This document shows, in pieces, positions 1-5,762 of a stretch of 6,031 nucleotides of DNA. The stretch comes from Candidatus Methylomirabilota bacterium (GTDB lineage Bacteria > Methylomirabilota > Methylomirabilia > Methylomirabilales > JACPAU01). Location of the stretch: positions 1 to 6,031 of the forward strand of contig JACPAU010000113.1 in NCBI GenBank assembly GCA_016180705.1, in the 5' to 3' direction. Numbering within the stretch: position 1 is the stretch's first letter; every line of letters begins with the position of its first letter. Both the position numbers and the translations under genes were made by a program. The notes under the pieces are model-generated. The model was not told the DNA's origin, made no database searches, and saw only the letters and a program-made list of their open reading frames with translations.

Positions 1-21
1 CCATCGGCCCAGAGCCGATGG
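1..21 (-). repeat. perfect 8-bp inverted repeat (hairpin) at window edge
   Basis: CCATCGGC at 1-8 is the exact reverse complement of GCCGATGG at 14-21, leaving a 5-base loop at 9-13. In the minus-strand transcript this is a stable GC-rich hairpin about 80 bases after the yajC stop. A T-tract that would make it an intrinsic terminator would fall to the left of base 1, outside the window. It may therefore be a terminator, an mRNA-stabilising hairpin or a protein-binding palindrome. The sequence seen here does not decide between these. Confidence 0.6.
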
Positions 22-44
22 GCCCCCCCTCCGCTACGGGGGCC
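21..44 (-). repeat. 7-bp GC-only inverted repeat abutting the edge hairpin
   Basis: GGCCCCC at 21-27 pairs perfectly with GGGGGCC at 38-44 around a 10-base loop. The repeat shares base 21 with the edge hairpin, so only one of the two stems can use that base; otherwise they would stack end to end in yajC-downstream RNA. There is no T-run after it in the minus-strand direction, so on its own it is not a classical intrinsic terminator. The arms are simple C and G runs, so chance pairing in GC-rich sequence is a real possibility. Confidence 0.45.
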
Positions 45-101
45 AGGGGGCGGCATCCGGCGCCACCCGGACTCTGGGTGACCCAATGGATGTCGTTTGT
101 A

Positions 102-431
102 TTAGGCCTTTTTCTTTTCCCCCTCCCAGCCGACCCGGGACGCGACGAAGCTCCGGCCCACCTCGACCTTCACGTTGTCCGCGATCCGCAGGGTGATCTT
201 CTGCTCGTTGATGTCCACGATGGTGCCGAAGAGCCCCCCGGTGGTGATGATCTGGTCCCCGGTCTTCAGCGCCTGGAGCATCTCCCGCTGACTCTTCTGC
301 TTCTTCTGCTGCGGGCGGATCAGGATGAAGTAGAAGACGACGAACATGAGGAGCAGGGGGATGAACGCCTGATAGCCGCCGGCGGCCCCCTCGCCGGCGG
401 CGCCCGCGTAGGCCACGGTGGGTGTGAGCAC
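102..431 (-). CDS. yajC: preprotein translocase subunit YajC
   Basis: YajC is the small inner-membrane partner of SecD and SecF that assists Sec-dependent export. The 109-residue product has the family layout. A short Gly/Ala-rich lead (AYAGAAGEGAAGG) comes first, then one membrane segment at about residues 21-39. The hallmark IRPQQKKQK follows directly, then a cytoplasmic domain containing LKTGDQIITTGGLFGTIVDI, typical of YajC. The basic tail ends in EKKKA. The start is GTG at 431-429, supported by an AAAGGAGG Shine-Dalgarno six bases upstream; no other good start exists before the membrane segment. It is the last gene of the visible operon, 12 bases after tgt, and the tgt-yajC pairing is widespread. 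secD, the usual next gene, is not seen before the left edge. Length is normal for the family (about 85-120 residues). Confidence 0.96.
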   Translation of the reverse strand: MLTPTVAYAGAAGEGAAGGYQAFIPLLLMFVVFYFILIRPQQKKQKSQREMLQALKTGDQIITTGGLFGTIVDINEQKITLRIADNVKVEVGRSFVASRVGWEGEKKKA

Positions 432-437
432 GCGCGT

Positions 438-445
438 CCTCCTTT
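438..445 (-). promoter_or_regulatory. ribosome binding site of yajC
   Basis: On the minus strand AAAGGAGG occupies 445-438, six bases before the GTG start at 431. It is the best Shine-Dalgarno match in the window and fixes the non-ATG start of yajC. The tgt stop codon TAA (446-444) overlaps its first bases, so ribosomes finishing tgt end on the yajC binding site. This suggests translational coupling. Confidence 0.85.
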
Positions 446-1589
446 ACTCCGCGGCGGCCGAGCCGTCCGGGCTGCCCTGGAAGGCCGTGAGGCGGTCGTC
501 CAGGAACTTGGCGAAGGTCCCCTCGACCAACGCCTGCCGGGCCTCCGCCATCAGGGTGAGGTAGAAGTGCACGTTGTGCAGGGTGTTGAGCCGGAGCCCC
601 AGCGTCTCGTCCGCCACGAACAGGTGGCGGAGGTAGGCGCGGCTGAAGGTCCGGCAGGTGTAGCAGGCGCACTCGGGGTCCACGGGGCGGGCGTCCCGCG
701 CATACTCCGCCGCCTTGATGCTCAGGCGCCCTTGCCGGGTGAAGAGGCTGCCGGTCCGCCCGTGGCGGGTCGGCATCACGCAGTCGAACATGTCAATGCC
801 GGCCGCGATCCCGAGGAGGAGGTCCTCCGGCGTCCCGATCCCCATGAGGTAGCGCGGGCGCTCCGCGGGCAGGCGGGGCGCCGTGTGGCGGAGGACGCCC
901 AGCATCTGCCCCTTGCTCTCCCCCACGCTGAGCCCGCCGATGGCGTAGCCGTCGAAGGGGAGGGCCGTCAGGCGGTCCGCCGCCTCCGCCCGCAGGTCCG
1001 GGAAGACCGAGCCCTGGACGATCCCGAAGAGGGCCTGGTCGGCGCGGGTCCGGGCCGCGAGGCACCGCTCGGCCCAGCGCAGGGTCAGTTCCAGCGAGGC
1101 CCGGGCCTGGTCCGGCGTCGCCGGGTACGGGGTGCAGTCGTCGAAGGCCATGACGATGTCGGCGCCGAGCCCCTCCTGGATCGCGATCGCCCCCTCGGGC
1201 GTCAGGGTGTGGCTGGAGCCGTCCAGGTGGGACCGGAAGTGCACGCCCTCCTCGGTGATCCGCCGGAGCTCGGCCATGCTGAAGACCTGATAGCCGCCGC
1301 TGTCGGTGAGCAGCGCGCGCGGCCAGGCCATGAACCGGTGCAGGCCGCCGAGCGCCGCGATGGTCTCGGCCCCCGGCCGCAGCGAGAGGTGGTAGGTGTT
1401 GCAGAGGATCAGTTCCACCCCCTCCTCCTCCAGGTCGCGGGGGGAGAGGGTCTTGACCGTGGCCTGCGTCCCGCACGGAATGAAGACCGGGCTCTCGACG
1501 GTCCCGTGGGGGGTGGCAAGCCGCCCCCGCCGCGCCCCCGTGTCGGGGTCGGTCGCCAGAACCTCGAAGCCGAATCCCGTGACTCTCAT
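444..1589 (-). CDS. tgt: tRNA-guanine transglycosylase (queuine/preQ1 tRNA-ribosyltransferase)
   Basis: Tgt swaps guanine-34 of tRNAs with GUN anticodons (Asp, Asn, His, Tyr) for preQ1, a step in queuosine synthesis in the cytoplasm. From the ATG at 1589-1587 the product is 381 residues, normal for bacterial Tgt. Visible landmarks are LLTDSGGYQVFS with the general acid/base Asp96, FDDCTPYP (about 150-157), GIVQGS, GGLSVGES and DMFDCVMPTRHGRTG with the nucleophile Asp269. A zinc site is formed by CxCxxC (Cys307, 309, 312) and His338 in the LHNVHFY segment. Many bacterial Tgts read FDEC where this one reads FDDC, a conservative change. A longer reading frame begins at GTG 1610, but its first residues encode the Shine-Dalgarno GGGAGGTGA and nothing resembling a binding site precedes it, so the ATG is preferred. 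The gene lies 27 bases after queA, its pathway successor, and 12 bases before yajC. Confidence 0.97.
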   Translation of the reverse strand: MRVTGFGFEVLATDPDTGARRGRLATPHGTVESPVFIPCGTQATVKTLSPRDLEEEGVELILCNTYHLSLRPGAETIAALGGLHRFMAWPRALLTDSGGYQVFSMAELRRITEEGVHFRSHLDGSSHTLTPEGAIAIQEGLGADIVMAFDDCTPYPATPDQARASLELTLRWAERCLAARTRADQALFGIVQGSVFPDLRAEAADRLTALPFDGYAIGGLSVGESKGQMLGVLRHTAPRLPAERPRYLMGIGTPEDLLLGIAAGIDMFDCVMPTRHGRTGSLFTRQGRLSIKAAEYARDARPVDPECACYTCRTFSRAYLRHLFVADETLGLRLNTLHNVHFYLTLMAEARQALVEGTFAKFLDDRLTAFQGSPDGSAAAE

Positions 1590-1599
1590 CCGGCCTCGT

Positions 1600-1608
1600 T
1601 CACCTCCC
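1600..1608 (-). promoter_or_regulatory. ribosome binding site deciding the tgt start
   Basis: GGGAGGTGA on the minus strand (1608-1600) matches the 16S anti-Shine-Dalgarno well. It lies 10 bases before the ATG at 1589, a slightly long but workable spacing. A second, shorter GAGG at 1597-1594 sits four bases from the ATG. The alternative GTG at 1610 is immediately upstream of this motif and has no purine-rich leader, which argues that translation starts at the ATG. Confidence 0.65.
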
Positions 1609-1616
1609 ACGCAGGG

Positions 1617-2657
1617 CTAGAGGATCAGCATTCCATCGCCGTAGGAGTAGAAGCGGTAGCGGGCAGCGACGGCCTCACGGTAGGTTGCCAGGACCCGGTC
1701 TCGCCCGGCGAAGGCGCTCACCAGCATCAGGAGCGTGCTCCCGGGCAGGTGGAAGTTGGTGAGCAGCCCGTCCACGACGCGGAAGCAGTGCCCCGGCGTG
1801 ATGAAGAGGGTGGCCTGCCCGGCGCCGGCCCGGGGCGCGCCCCCTTCGTCCGCGGCGCTCTCGAGGGCCCGCACCGTCGTCGTCCCCACCGCGATGACCC
1901 TGCCCCCGTGGGCCCGGGCTTCCTTCACGGCCCGGGCCGTCGCCTCGGGGATCCGGAACCGCTCCGGGTTCATCCGGTGCCTCGCGACCTCCTCGACCCG
2001 GACCGGCTTGAACGTGCCGATGCCCACGTGCAGCGTCAGGAAGCCGACCGCCACCCCGCGGGCCCGGACCGCCTCCAGGACCGCCTCGGTGAAGTGCAGG
2101 CCGGCCGTGGGGGCCGCGATCGCCCCCTCCTCCTGCGCGTAGACCGTCTGGTAGCGCCCGCGGTCTTCCCGGTCGGCCTCCCGAGCCGCCGCCGCTCGCC
2201 TGACGTAGGGCGGCAGCGGCGTCCACCCGTGGCGCTCGAGCAACTCCCGGATCGGGAGTACCCCCCGCACGTCGAGCAGGATCCGTCCCTCCTCCCCCCG
2301 CTCCCGCACCCGGGCGACCGCCCCCTCGGGCAAGGAGAAGGTCGCCCCCACCCGCGCCCGCCGGCCGGGTCTCACCCAGGCCCACCAGGCGCCCCCCTCT
2401 CCCTCCTCGAGGAACAGGAACTCGACCCGACCGCCCCGGGGCGTGGTGCCGTACAGGCGCGCCGGCAGCACCCGGGTGTCGTTCAGGACCAGCAGGTCCC
2501 CCGGCCCCAGGAGGGCGGGGAGGTCCCGGAACCGGCGGTGCGCCACGGCCCCGCTGCCCCGGTCGAGCAGGAGGAGGCGGGAGGCGTCCCGCTCGTGCAG
2601 CGGGCGCTGGGCGATCAGATCGGGCGGAAGCGCATAGTCGAAGTCGCTGCGCCGCAT
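1617..2657 (-). CDS. queA: S-adenosylmethionine:tRNA ribosyltransferase-isomerase
   Basis: QueA transfers and isomerises the ribosyl part of S-adenosylmethionine onto preQ1 already in tRNA position 34, giving epoxyqueuosine; it acts right after Tgt. The 346-residue length is typical. Conserved blocks appear in order: SDFDYALPPDLIAQRP (4-19), LNDTRVLPARL (58-68), YQTVYAQEEGAIAAPTAGLHFT (169-190), LTLHVGIGTFKPV (207-219), GTTTVRALES (258-267), TNFHLPGSTLLMLVSAFAG (300-318) and YRFYSYGDGMLIL at the C-terminus. The RHRMNPERFRI stretch (226-236) has Asn where many QueA proteins have His. The start is ATG 2657-2655, 12 bases after the spoIID-family stop. Its binding site is weak: only AGGCGG, eight bases upstream and overlapping that stop, so coupling to the upstream gene is likely. 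The enzyme that reduces epoxyqueuosine (QueG or QueH) is not in this window. Confidence 0.97.
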   Translation of the reverse strand: MRRSDFDYALPPDLIAQRPLHERDASRLLLLDRGSGAVAHRRFRDLPALLGPGDLLVLNDTRVLPARLYGTTPRGGRVEFLFLEEGEGGAWWAWVRPGRRARVGATFSLPEGAVARVRERGEEGRILLDVRGVLPIRELLERHGWTPLPPYVRRAAAAREADREDRGRYQTVYAQEEGAIAAPTAGLHFTEAVLEAVRARGVAVGFLTLHVGIGTFKPVRVEEVARHRMNPERFRIPEATARAVKEARAHGGRVIAVGTTTVRALESAADEGGAPRAGAGQATLFITPGHCFRVVDGLLTNFHLPGSTLLMLVSAFAGRDRVLATYREAVAARYRFYSYGDGMLIL

Positions 2658-2669
2658 GGGCTCGGCCGC

Positions 2670-3830
2670 CTAGCTCCCGGGGAGCCGGAGAAGGGTGCCG
2701 AGGGGAAAGTAGTACCGGAGGATCTCCTCGTACCCGAAGGCCAGGTCCGCCATCCCCTTGGCGCCCCACTGGCTGAGGCCCACGCCGTGCCCCCAGCCCC
2801 TCCCCACGAAGGTGAAGTGATTCCCATTCCGCAGGACCGTGAAGTGCGTGCTCCGGAGGACCTCCGCGCCGACCAGTTGCCGGAACACCTTTGCCTCCAG
2901 GGTGAGCGCGCCGGCGCCGTGCCGGATCGTCAGGTACCGGACCCGTCCGGAACGGGTCCAGGTGGCGGGCTCGATGCTCACGATCGCCCCGACGGGGTAC
3001 CCGCCGGCGGTCAGGCGGCGGCGCAGGATGTCTTCCGGCAGCGTCTCCTCCCAGAGGTGGTGCGGCGCGCCGGCCGAGAAGGGATCGGACACGCCCACGA
3101 TGAAGGGGTACCGCTTCTCCCAGACCTCCACGGCGTCCTCCGTCATCCCGCCCGAGGCCGAGTGGTAGAAGGCCGGGATGACCATCTCCTCGTAAGTCAG
3201 GACGACCCCGCGGGTGCTCAGGACCGCCTCGTCCGTGCGGCTGTCCTCCCCCCAGGCCCCGGCGTAGACCTGGTCGGCGGTGGTCGCGGTGAGGTCGTAG
3301 GGGGCCTCGCCGGCCGTCAGCGCCGCGTGCAGCGCGTAGGTCCGGGCGACCACGGCCTGCGCCCGCATCGCCTCGAGCGGCCAGTCGGGGGCGATCTCGG
3401 CCCGCATCACCCCCCGGACGTACTCCTCCAGCGGCAGGACATTGACCGCCATGAGCCGGCCGCCCCCGTCGCGGGAGAGGCGCAGGACGCCCCGGTAGGG
3501 CCGCCCCTCCAGCCGGACCCAGCCGCCCCCCACGGGTTCTACCAGCACGGCCGAGGCGGCGAAGGCCCGCCCGTCCACCCCCACGCCGCCGCGGAGGGCC
3601 GACACGGTGACCGGCGCGTAGGCCCGGTAGTGGCCCAGGAGCAGACCAGTGGTGGGATCCGCGAAGGTCAAGGCGCTGCTCCCGCTCACGCTGAGCCGCC
3701 CGCCCCCCTGCCGGACGAGCACCCGGACGGGCCACGCCGGCCCCGCAGGCCCCTCCCCCAGCGCCGCCGCCGTCGGGGCGAGTAGCAGGGCGGCAAGGAG
3801 CAGGAGGCGGCCGCGCATCGGGCGGCTCAC
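2670..3830 (-). CDS. secreted SpoIID/LytB-domain protein (putative peptidoglycan-active)
   Basis: This family includes Bacillus SpoIID, a lytic transglycosylase that trims denuded glycan strands, and LytB, an amidase enhancer. The product has 386 residues. An N-terminal signal peptide (MRGR, then a Leu/Ala-rich core to about residue 23) indicates export. The SpoIID core starts near residue 112 (YRGVLRLSRD) and continues through NVLPLEEYVRGVMRAEIAPDWPLEAMRAQAVVARTYAL (about 130-167). Glu145 aligns with the catalytic Glu of Bacillus SpoIID. YHSASGGMTEDAVEVWEKRYPF (222-243) and the C-terminal GRGWGHGVGLSQWGAKGMA are further family hallmarks. The GTG start at 3830 overlaps the upstream stop in a GTGA arrangement. 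ATG at 3818, eight bases after GGTGA, is an equally possible start and keeps the signal peptide. The name does not imply sporulation: related proteins occur in non-spore-formers. Whether this one cleaves glycan or activates an amidase cannot be read from sequence. Confidence 0.92.
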   Translation of the reverse strand: MSRPMRGRLLLLAALLLAPTAAALGEGPAGPAWPVRVLVRQGGGRLSVSGSSALTFADPTTGLLLGHYRAYAPVTVSALRGGVGVDGRAFAASAVLVEPVGGGWVRLEGRPYRGVLRLSRDGGGRLMAVNVLPLEEYVRGVMRAEIAPDWPLEAMRAQAVVARTYALHAALTAGEAPYDLTATTADQVYAGAWGEDSRTDEAVLSTRGVVLTYEEMVIPAFYHSASGGMTEDAVEVWEKRYPFIVGVSDPFSAGAPHHLWEETLPEDILRRRLTAGGYPVGAIVSIEPATWTRSGRVRYLTIRHGAGALTLEAKVFRQLVGAEVLRSTHFTVLRNGNHFTFVGRGWGHGVGLSQWGAKGMADLAFGYEEILRYYFPLGTLLRLPGS

Positions 3831-4051
3831 CGGCGGCCGAAGAAGGAGAAGAGCAGGGTGAGCACGATGCTGATGAGGATCGAGGTGGCCAGCGGGAAGT
3901 AGAAGGTGAAGTTCTTCCGCTCGATCACGATGTCCCCGGGGAGGCGCCCCAGGAACGGGACCTTGCCCACGAGCAGCAGAAGTCCCCCGAGCAGCACCAG
4001 GATGACCCCGAGCAGGAGCAGCATGCGGCCCAGCGACTCGAATCCTCCCAT
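3827..4051 (-). CDS. DUF2905-family small membrane protein
   Basis: The 74-residue product has two predicted membrane segments, about residues 9-29 (LLLLGVILVLLGGLLLLVG-like) and 49-71 (TFYFPLATSILISIVLTLLFSFF). The connecting loop carries the conserved KVPFLGRLPGDIVIERKNFTFYFPL signature of DUF2905 proteins. No biochemical role is established for the family to my knowledge, and I do not assign one. The start is ATG 4051-4049, supported by GAGG six bases upstream. Its stop overlaps the next gene's GTG by four bases (GTGA), so the two membrane or exported products are probably translated together. It follows ruvB by 34 bases. From memory, a DUF2905 gene next to ruvB is a recurrent arrangement in many bacteria. 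Confidence 0.92.
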   Translation of the reverse strand: MGGFESLGRMLLLLGVILVLLGGLLLLVGKVPFLGRLPGDIVIERKNFTFYFPLATSILISIVLTLLFSFFGRR

Positions 4052-4057
4052 GGGTGA

Positions 4058-4061
4058 CCTC
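4058..4061 (-). promoter_or_regulatory. ribosome binding site of the DUF2905 gene
   Basis: GAGG on the minus strand (4061-4058), within CGAGGTCA, lies six bases before the ATG at 4051. It supports this start for a gene otherwise short enough to be doubted. Confidence 0.65.
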
Positions 4062-4085
4062 GGACCCCCACCGCGGCCGGATGCC

Positions 4086-5120
4086 TCAGCGGCCCTCCCA
4101 CAGCTCCGGCTGCTTCCGTGGGAGCGGCTTCGTCTCGAAGTAATCCACGGCCAGCCGGGTCACGGTCCGGCCCCGCGGGGTGCGCGCCAGAAACCCCACC
4201 TGGATGAGGAAGGGCTCGTAGATGTCCTCGATGGTCTCCTTCTCCTCCCCGACCGCCACCGCCAGCGTCTCCAGCCCGACCGGCCCCCCGTCGAACTTCT
4301 GGATGATGGTCTGGAGGATCCGGCGGTCCATCTCGTCGAAGCCGCGCTCGTCCACCTCCAGCCGGCTCAGGCCGGAGGCGGCCGCCTCGGTCGTCACGGT
4401 CCCGTCGCCGAGCACCTGGGCGAAATCCCGCACCCGGCGTAACAGCCGGTTCGCCACCCGGGGCGTCCCGCGCGAGCGCCGGGCAATCTCCATCGCCCCC
4501 GCCGCCGTGATGCGGACCCCTAGGATCCGGGCCGACCGGGTGACGATGCGGGCCACCTCCTCCTCCGTATAGTAATCCAGCCGGTGGACGACCCCAAAGC
4601 GGTCGCGAAGCGGAGACGTGAGGAGGCCGGCCCGGGTCGTCGCGCCCACGAGGGTGAAGCGGGGGAGGTCCAGCTTGATGGAGCGCGCGGTCGGCCCCTG
4701 CCCGATCATGAGGTCGAGCTGGTAGTCCTCCATGGCCGGGTAGAGGATCTCCTCCACCACGTGGGTCAGGCGGTGGATCTCGTCAATGAAGAGGATGTCC
4801 CGCTGCTCCAGGTTGGTCAGGAGGGCCGCCAGGTCCCCCGGCCGCTCGATGACCGGTCCGGCCGTGGCCCGGATGTTCACGCCGAGTTCGCCGGCGATGA
4901 TGTAGGCCAGGGTGGTCTTCCCCAGGCCGGGGGGCCCGTAGAAGAGGACGTGGTCCAGCGCCTCCCGCCGCCCCCGGGCCGCCTCGATGAAGACCCGAAG
5001 GTTCTCCTTGACCTTCTCCTGCCCGACGTAGTCCCCCCAGACCCGCGGGCGGAGGCTCTGCTCGAGCTGCTGCTCCTCCCCCTCGGGCCTCTGGCTCACA
5101 ATGCGCTCGCCCATCGCCAC
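4086..5120 (-). CDS. ruvB: Holliday junction branch migration ATPase RuvB
   Basis: RuvB forms hexameric rings that pump DNA through Holliday junctions held by RuvA, during recombinational repair. The 344-residue product has the full family plan. [19 protein letters not shown] lies at about 23-41. Walker [10 protein letters not shown] is at 62-70 and Walker [11 protein letters not shown] at 109-118, followed by the RuvB beta-hairpin region [22 protein letters not shown]. Sensor 1 [12 protein letters not shown] starts at 156. SPLRDRFG (169-176) carries the arginine finger, and [18 protein letters not shown] (217-234) holds sensor 2. A C-terminal winged-helix domain ends the protein, with [12 protein letters not shown] typical of it. 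No catalytic residue is missing. The start is GTG 5120, 13 bases after ruvA; an in-frame ATG at 5114 is also possible. No clear Shine-Dalgarno precedes either start, suggesting coupling to ruvA. Confidence 0.98.
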   Translation of the reverse strand: MAMGERIVSQRPEGEEQQLEQSLRPRVWGDYVGQEKVKENLRVFIEAARGRREALDHVLFYGPPGLGKTTLAYIIAGELGVNIRATAGPVIERPGDLAALLTNLEQRDILFIDEIHRLTHVVEEILYPAMEDYQLDLMIGQGPTARSIKLDLPRFTLVGATTRAGLLTSPLRDRFGVVHRLDYYTEEEVARIVTRSARILGVRITAAGAMEIARRSRGTPRVANRLLRRVRDFAQVLGDGTVTTEAAASGLSRLEVDERGFDEMDRRILQTIIQKFDGGPVGLETLAVAVGEEKETIEDIYEPFLIQVGFLARTPRGRTVTRLAVDYFETKPLPRKQPELWEGR

Positions 5121-5133
5121 AGCACCGCGGGCG

Positions 5134-5748
5134 CTAGCCCCGCGCCCCCTCCGCCAGCCGCTTCAGCGCCTCTTTGACCAGGACCTCGAAGGTGCCGGCC
5201 GCGCCGCGCGCCCGGGCGGCCTCCCCCACCACGCGGGCCGCCGCCTGCCGCGGATAGCCGAGGTTCACCAGCGCGGAGACGACGTCCTCCACCAGGCCGT
5301 CCCCGGCCGTCCCCGGCTCGGGCGGCGTCACCCGGGCCGGCACCAGGCGGCCCGCCTTCTCCTTCAACTCCACGATGATCCGCTCGGCCGTCTTCTTCCC
5401 CACGCCGGGGACGGCCTGCAGGCGGGCCACGTTTCCCGTGCTGATGGCCGGCACCAGCTCCGTCGCCGAGATCCCCGAGAGGATGTTGGTGGCGAGCCGC
5501 GGCCCGATCCCGCTCACCGTGCAGAGGAGTTCGAACGCGGCCTTCTCCTCCTGCGTAAGGAACCCGTAGAGGACGAGGGTGTCCTCCCGGACGTGGGTGC
5601 TCGTATACAGGAGCACCTCGGCCTCGAGGGGCGGCAGGTGGTAGTAGGTGGAGAGCGGGACGCTGGCGTGGTAGCCGACGCCGTGCACGTCCACCACGAC
5701 CTCGGTGGGCCCCTTCGCCACCAGCCGGCCCCGGAGCTGCGCGATCAT
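5134..5748 (-). CDS. ruvA: Holliday junction branch migration complex subunit RuvA
   Basis: RuvA binds four-way junctions as a tetramer and loads the RuvB motor. The 204-residue product starts [10 protein letters not shown], the usual RuvA N-terminus, at ATG 5748-5746. A reading frame extending to 5850 adds 34 Arg/Pro-rich residues with no family similarity and overlaps the upstream gene, so it was discarded. An OB-fold domain covers about 1-62 and includes [16 protein letters not shown]. Two helix-hairpin-helix motifs follow, [17 protein letters not shown] (74-90) and [16 protein letters not shown] (110-125). After a variable Pro/Gly linker (about 131-151) comes the small RuvB-contacting domain III ([22 protein letters not shown] onward). 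It lies 14 bases after the upstream gene and 13 before ruvB. ruvC, often just upstream, is not in view. The linker DNA contains a tandem 10-base repeat, listed separately. Confidence 0.97.
   Translation of the reverse strand: MIAQLRGRLVAKGPTEVVVDVHGVGYHASVPLSTYYHLPPLEAEVLLYTSTHVREDTLVLYGFLTQEEKAAFELLCTVSGIGPRLATNILSGISATELVPAISTGNVARLQAVPGVGKKTAERIIVELKEKAGRLVPARVTPPEPGTAGDGLVEDVVSALVNLGYPRQAAARVVGEAARARGAAGTFEVLVKEALKRLAEGARG
5295..5314. repeat. two tandem copies of a 10-base unit in the ruvA linker
   Basis: GGCCGTCCCC occurs twice in a row (5295-5304 and 5305-5314), followed by a partial GGC. It encodes part of the variable Pro/Gly/Thr linker between RuvA domains II and III. The unit is not a multiple of three, yet domain III downstream reads in the correct frame. 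The present copy number is therefore the functional one, and a one-unit change would break the gene. Confidence 0.7.
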
Positions 5749-5762
5749 GCCGTCCGCCCGCC

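Larger units (their letters stand above)
1..101. other. non-coding stretch downstream of yajC
   Basis: This segment lies between the yajC stop codon and the left window edge. It holds no gene I can support. In many bacteria secD follows yajC directly, but no SecD N-terminus or good ribosome binding site is visible here. One minus-strand ATG at 56-54 opens an 18-codon Pro/Gly-rich frame that runs off the edge. It has no Shine-Dalgarno sequence in front, so I do not call it. The segment contains two abutting inverted repeats, listed separately, and a weaker 5-bp pairing (64-68 with 76-80). Confidence 0.6.

Noticed and set aside
1..45. tRNA-like look: on the minus strand a 5-bp stem with a 7-base loop (CTCTGGG) preceded by GGCCCCCGTAGC
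   Set aside because: The bases between the would-be acceptor and anticodon stems do not form a D-arm, the stem extends past 5 bp, and the 3' half of a tRNA would be outside the window. The resemblance is most simply the two inverted repeats already listed.
34..672. A 212-codon minus-strand frame across the tgt-yajC junction
   Set aside because: It is out of frame with both genes, rich in Arg/Gly/Pro/His, and shows no family motif. yajC in the other frame has a strong binding site and clear homology.
1675..3735. A 686-codon minus-strand frame spanning queA and the spoIID-like gene
   Set aside because: It is an out-of-frame shadow of two well-identified genes, with low-complexity Arg/Gly/Pro/Ala composition and no recognisable motif.
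18..3785. A 1255-codon stop-free frame on the plus strand
   Set aside because: It lies antisense to yajC, tgt, queA and the spoIID-like gene and crosses all their boundaries. Its product is a Pro/Arg/Gly/Ala/Glu-rich string without domains. Long antisense frames without stops are expected where third codon positions are nearly all G or C.
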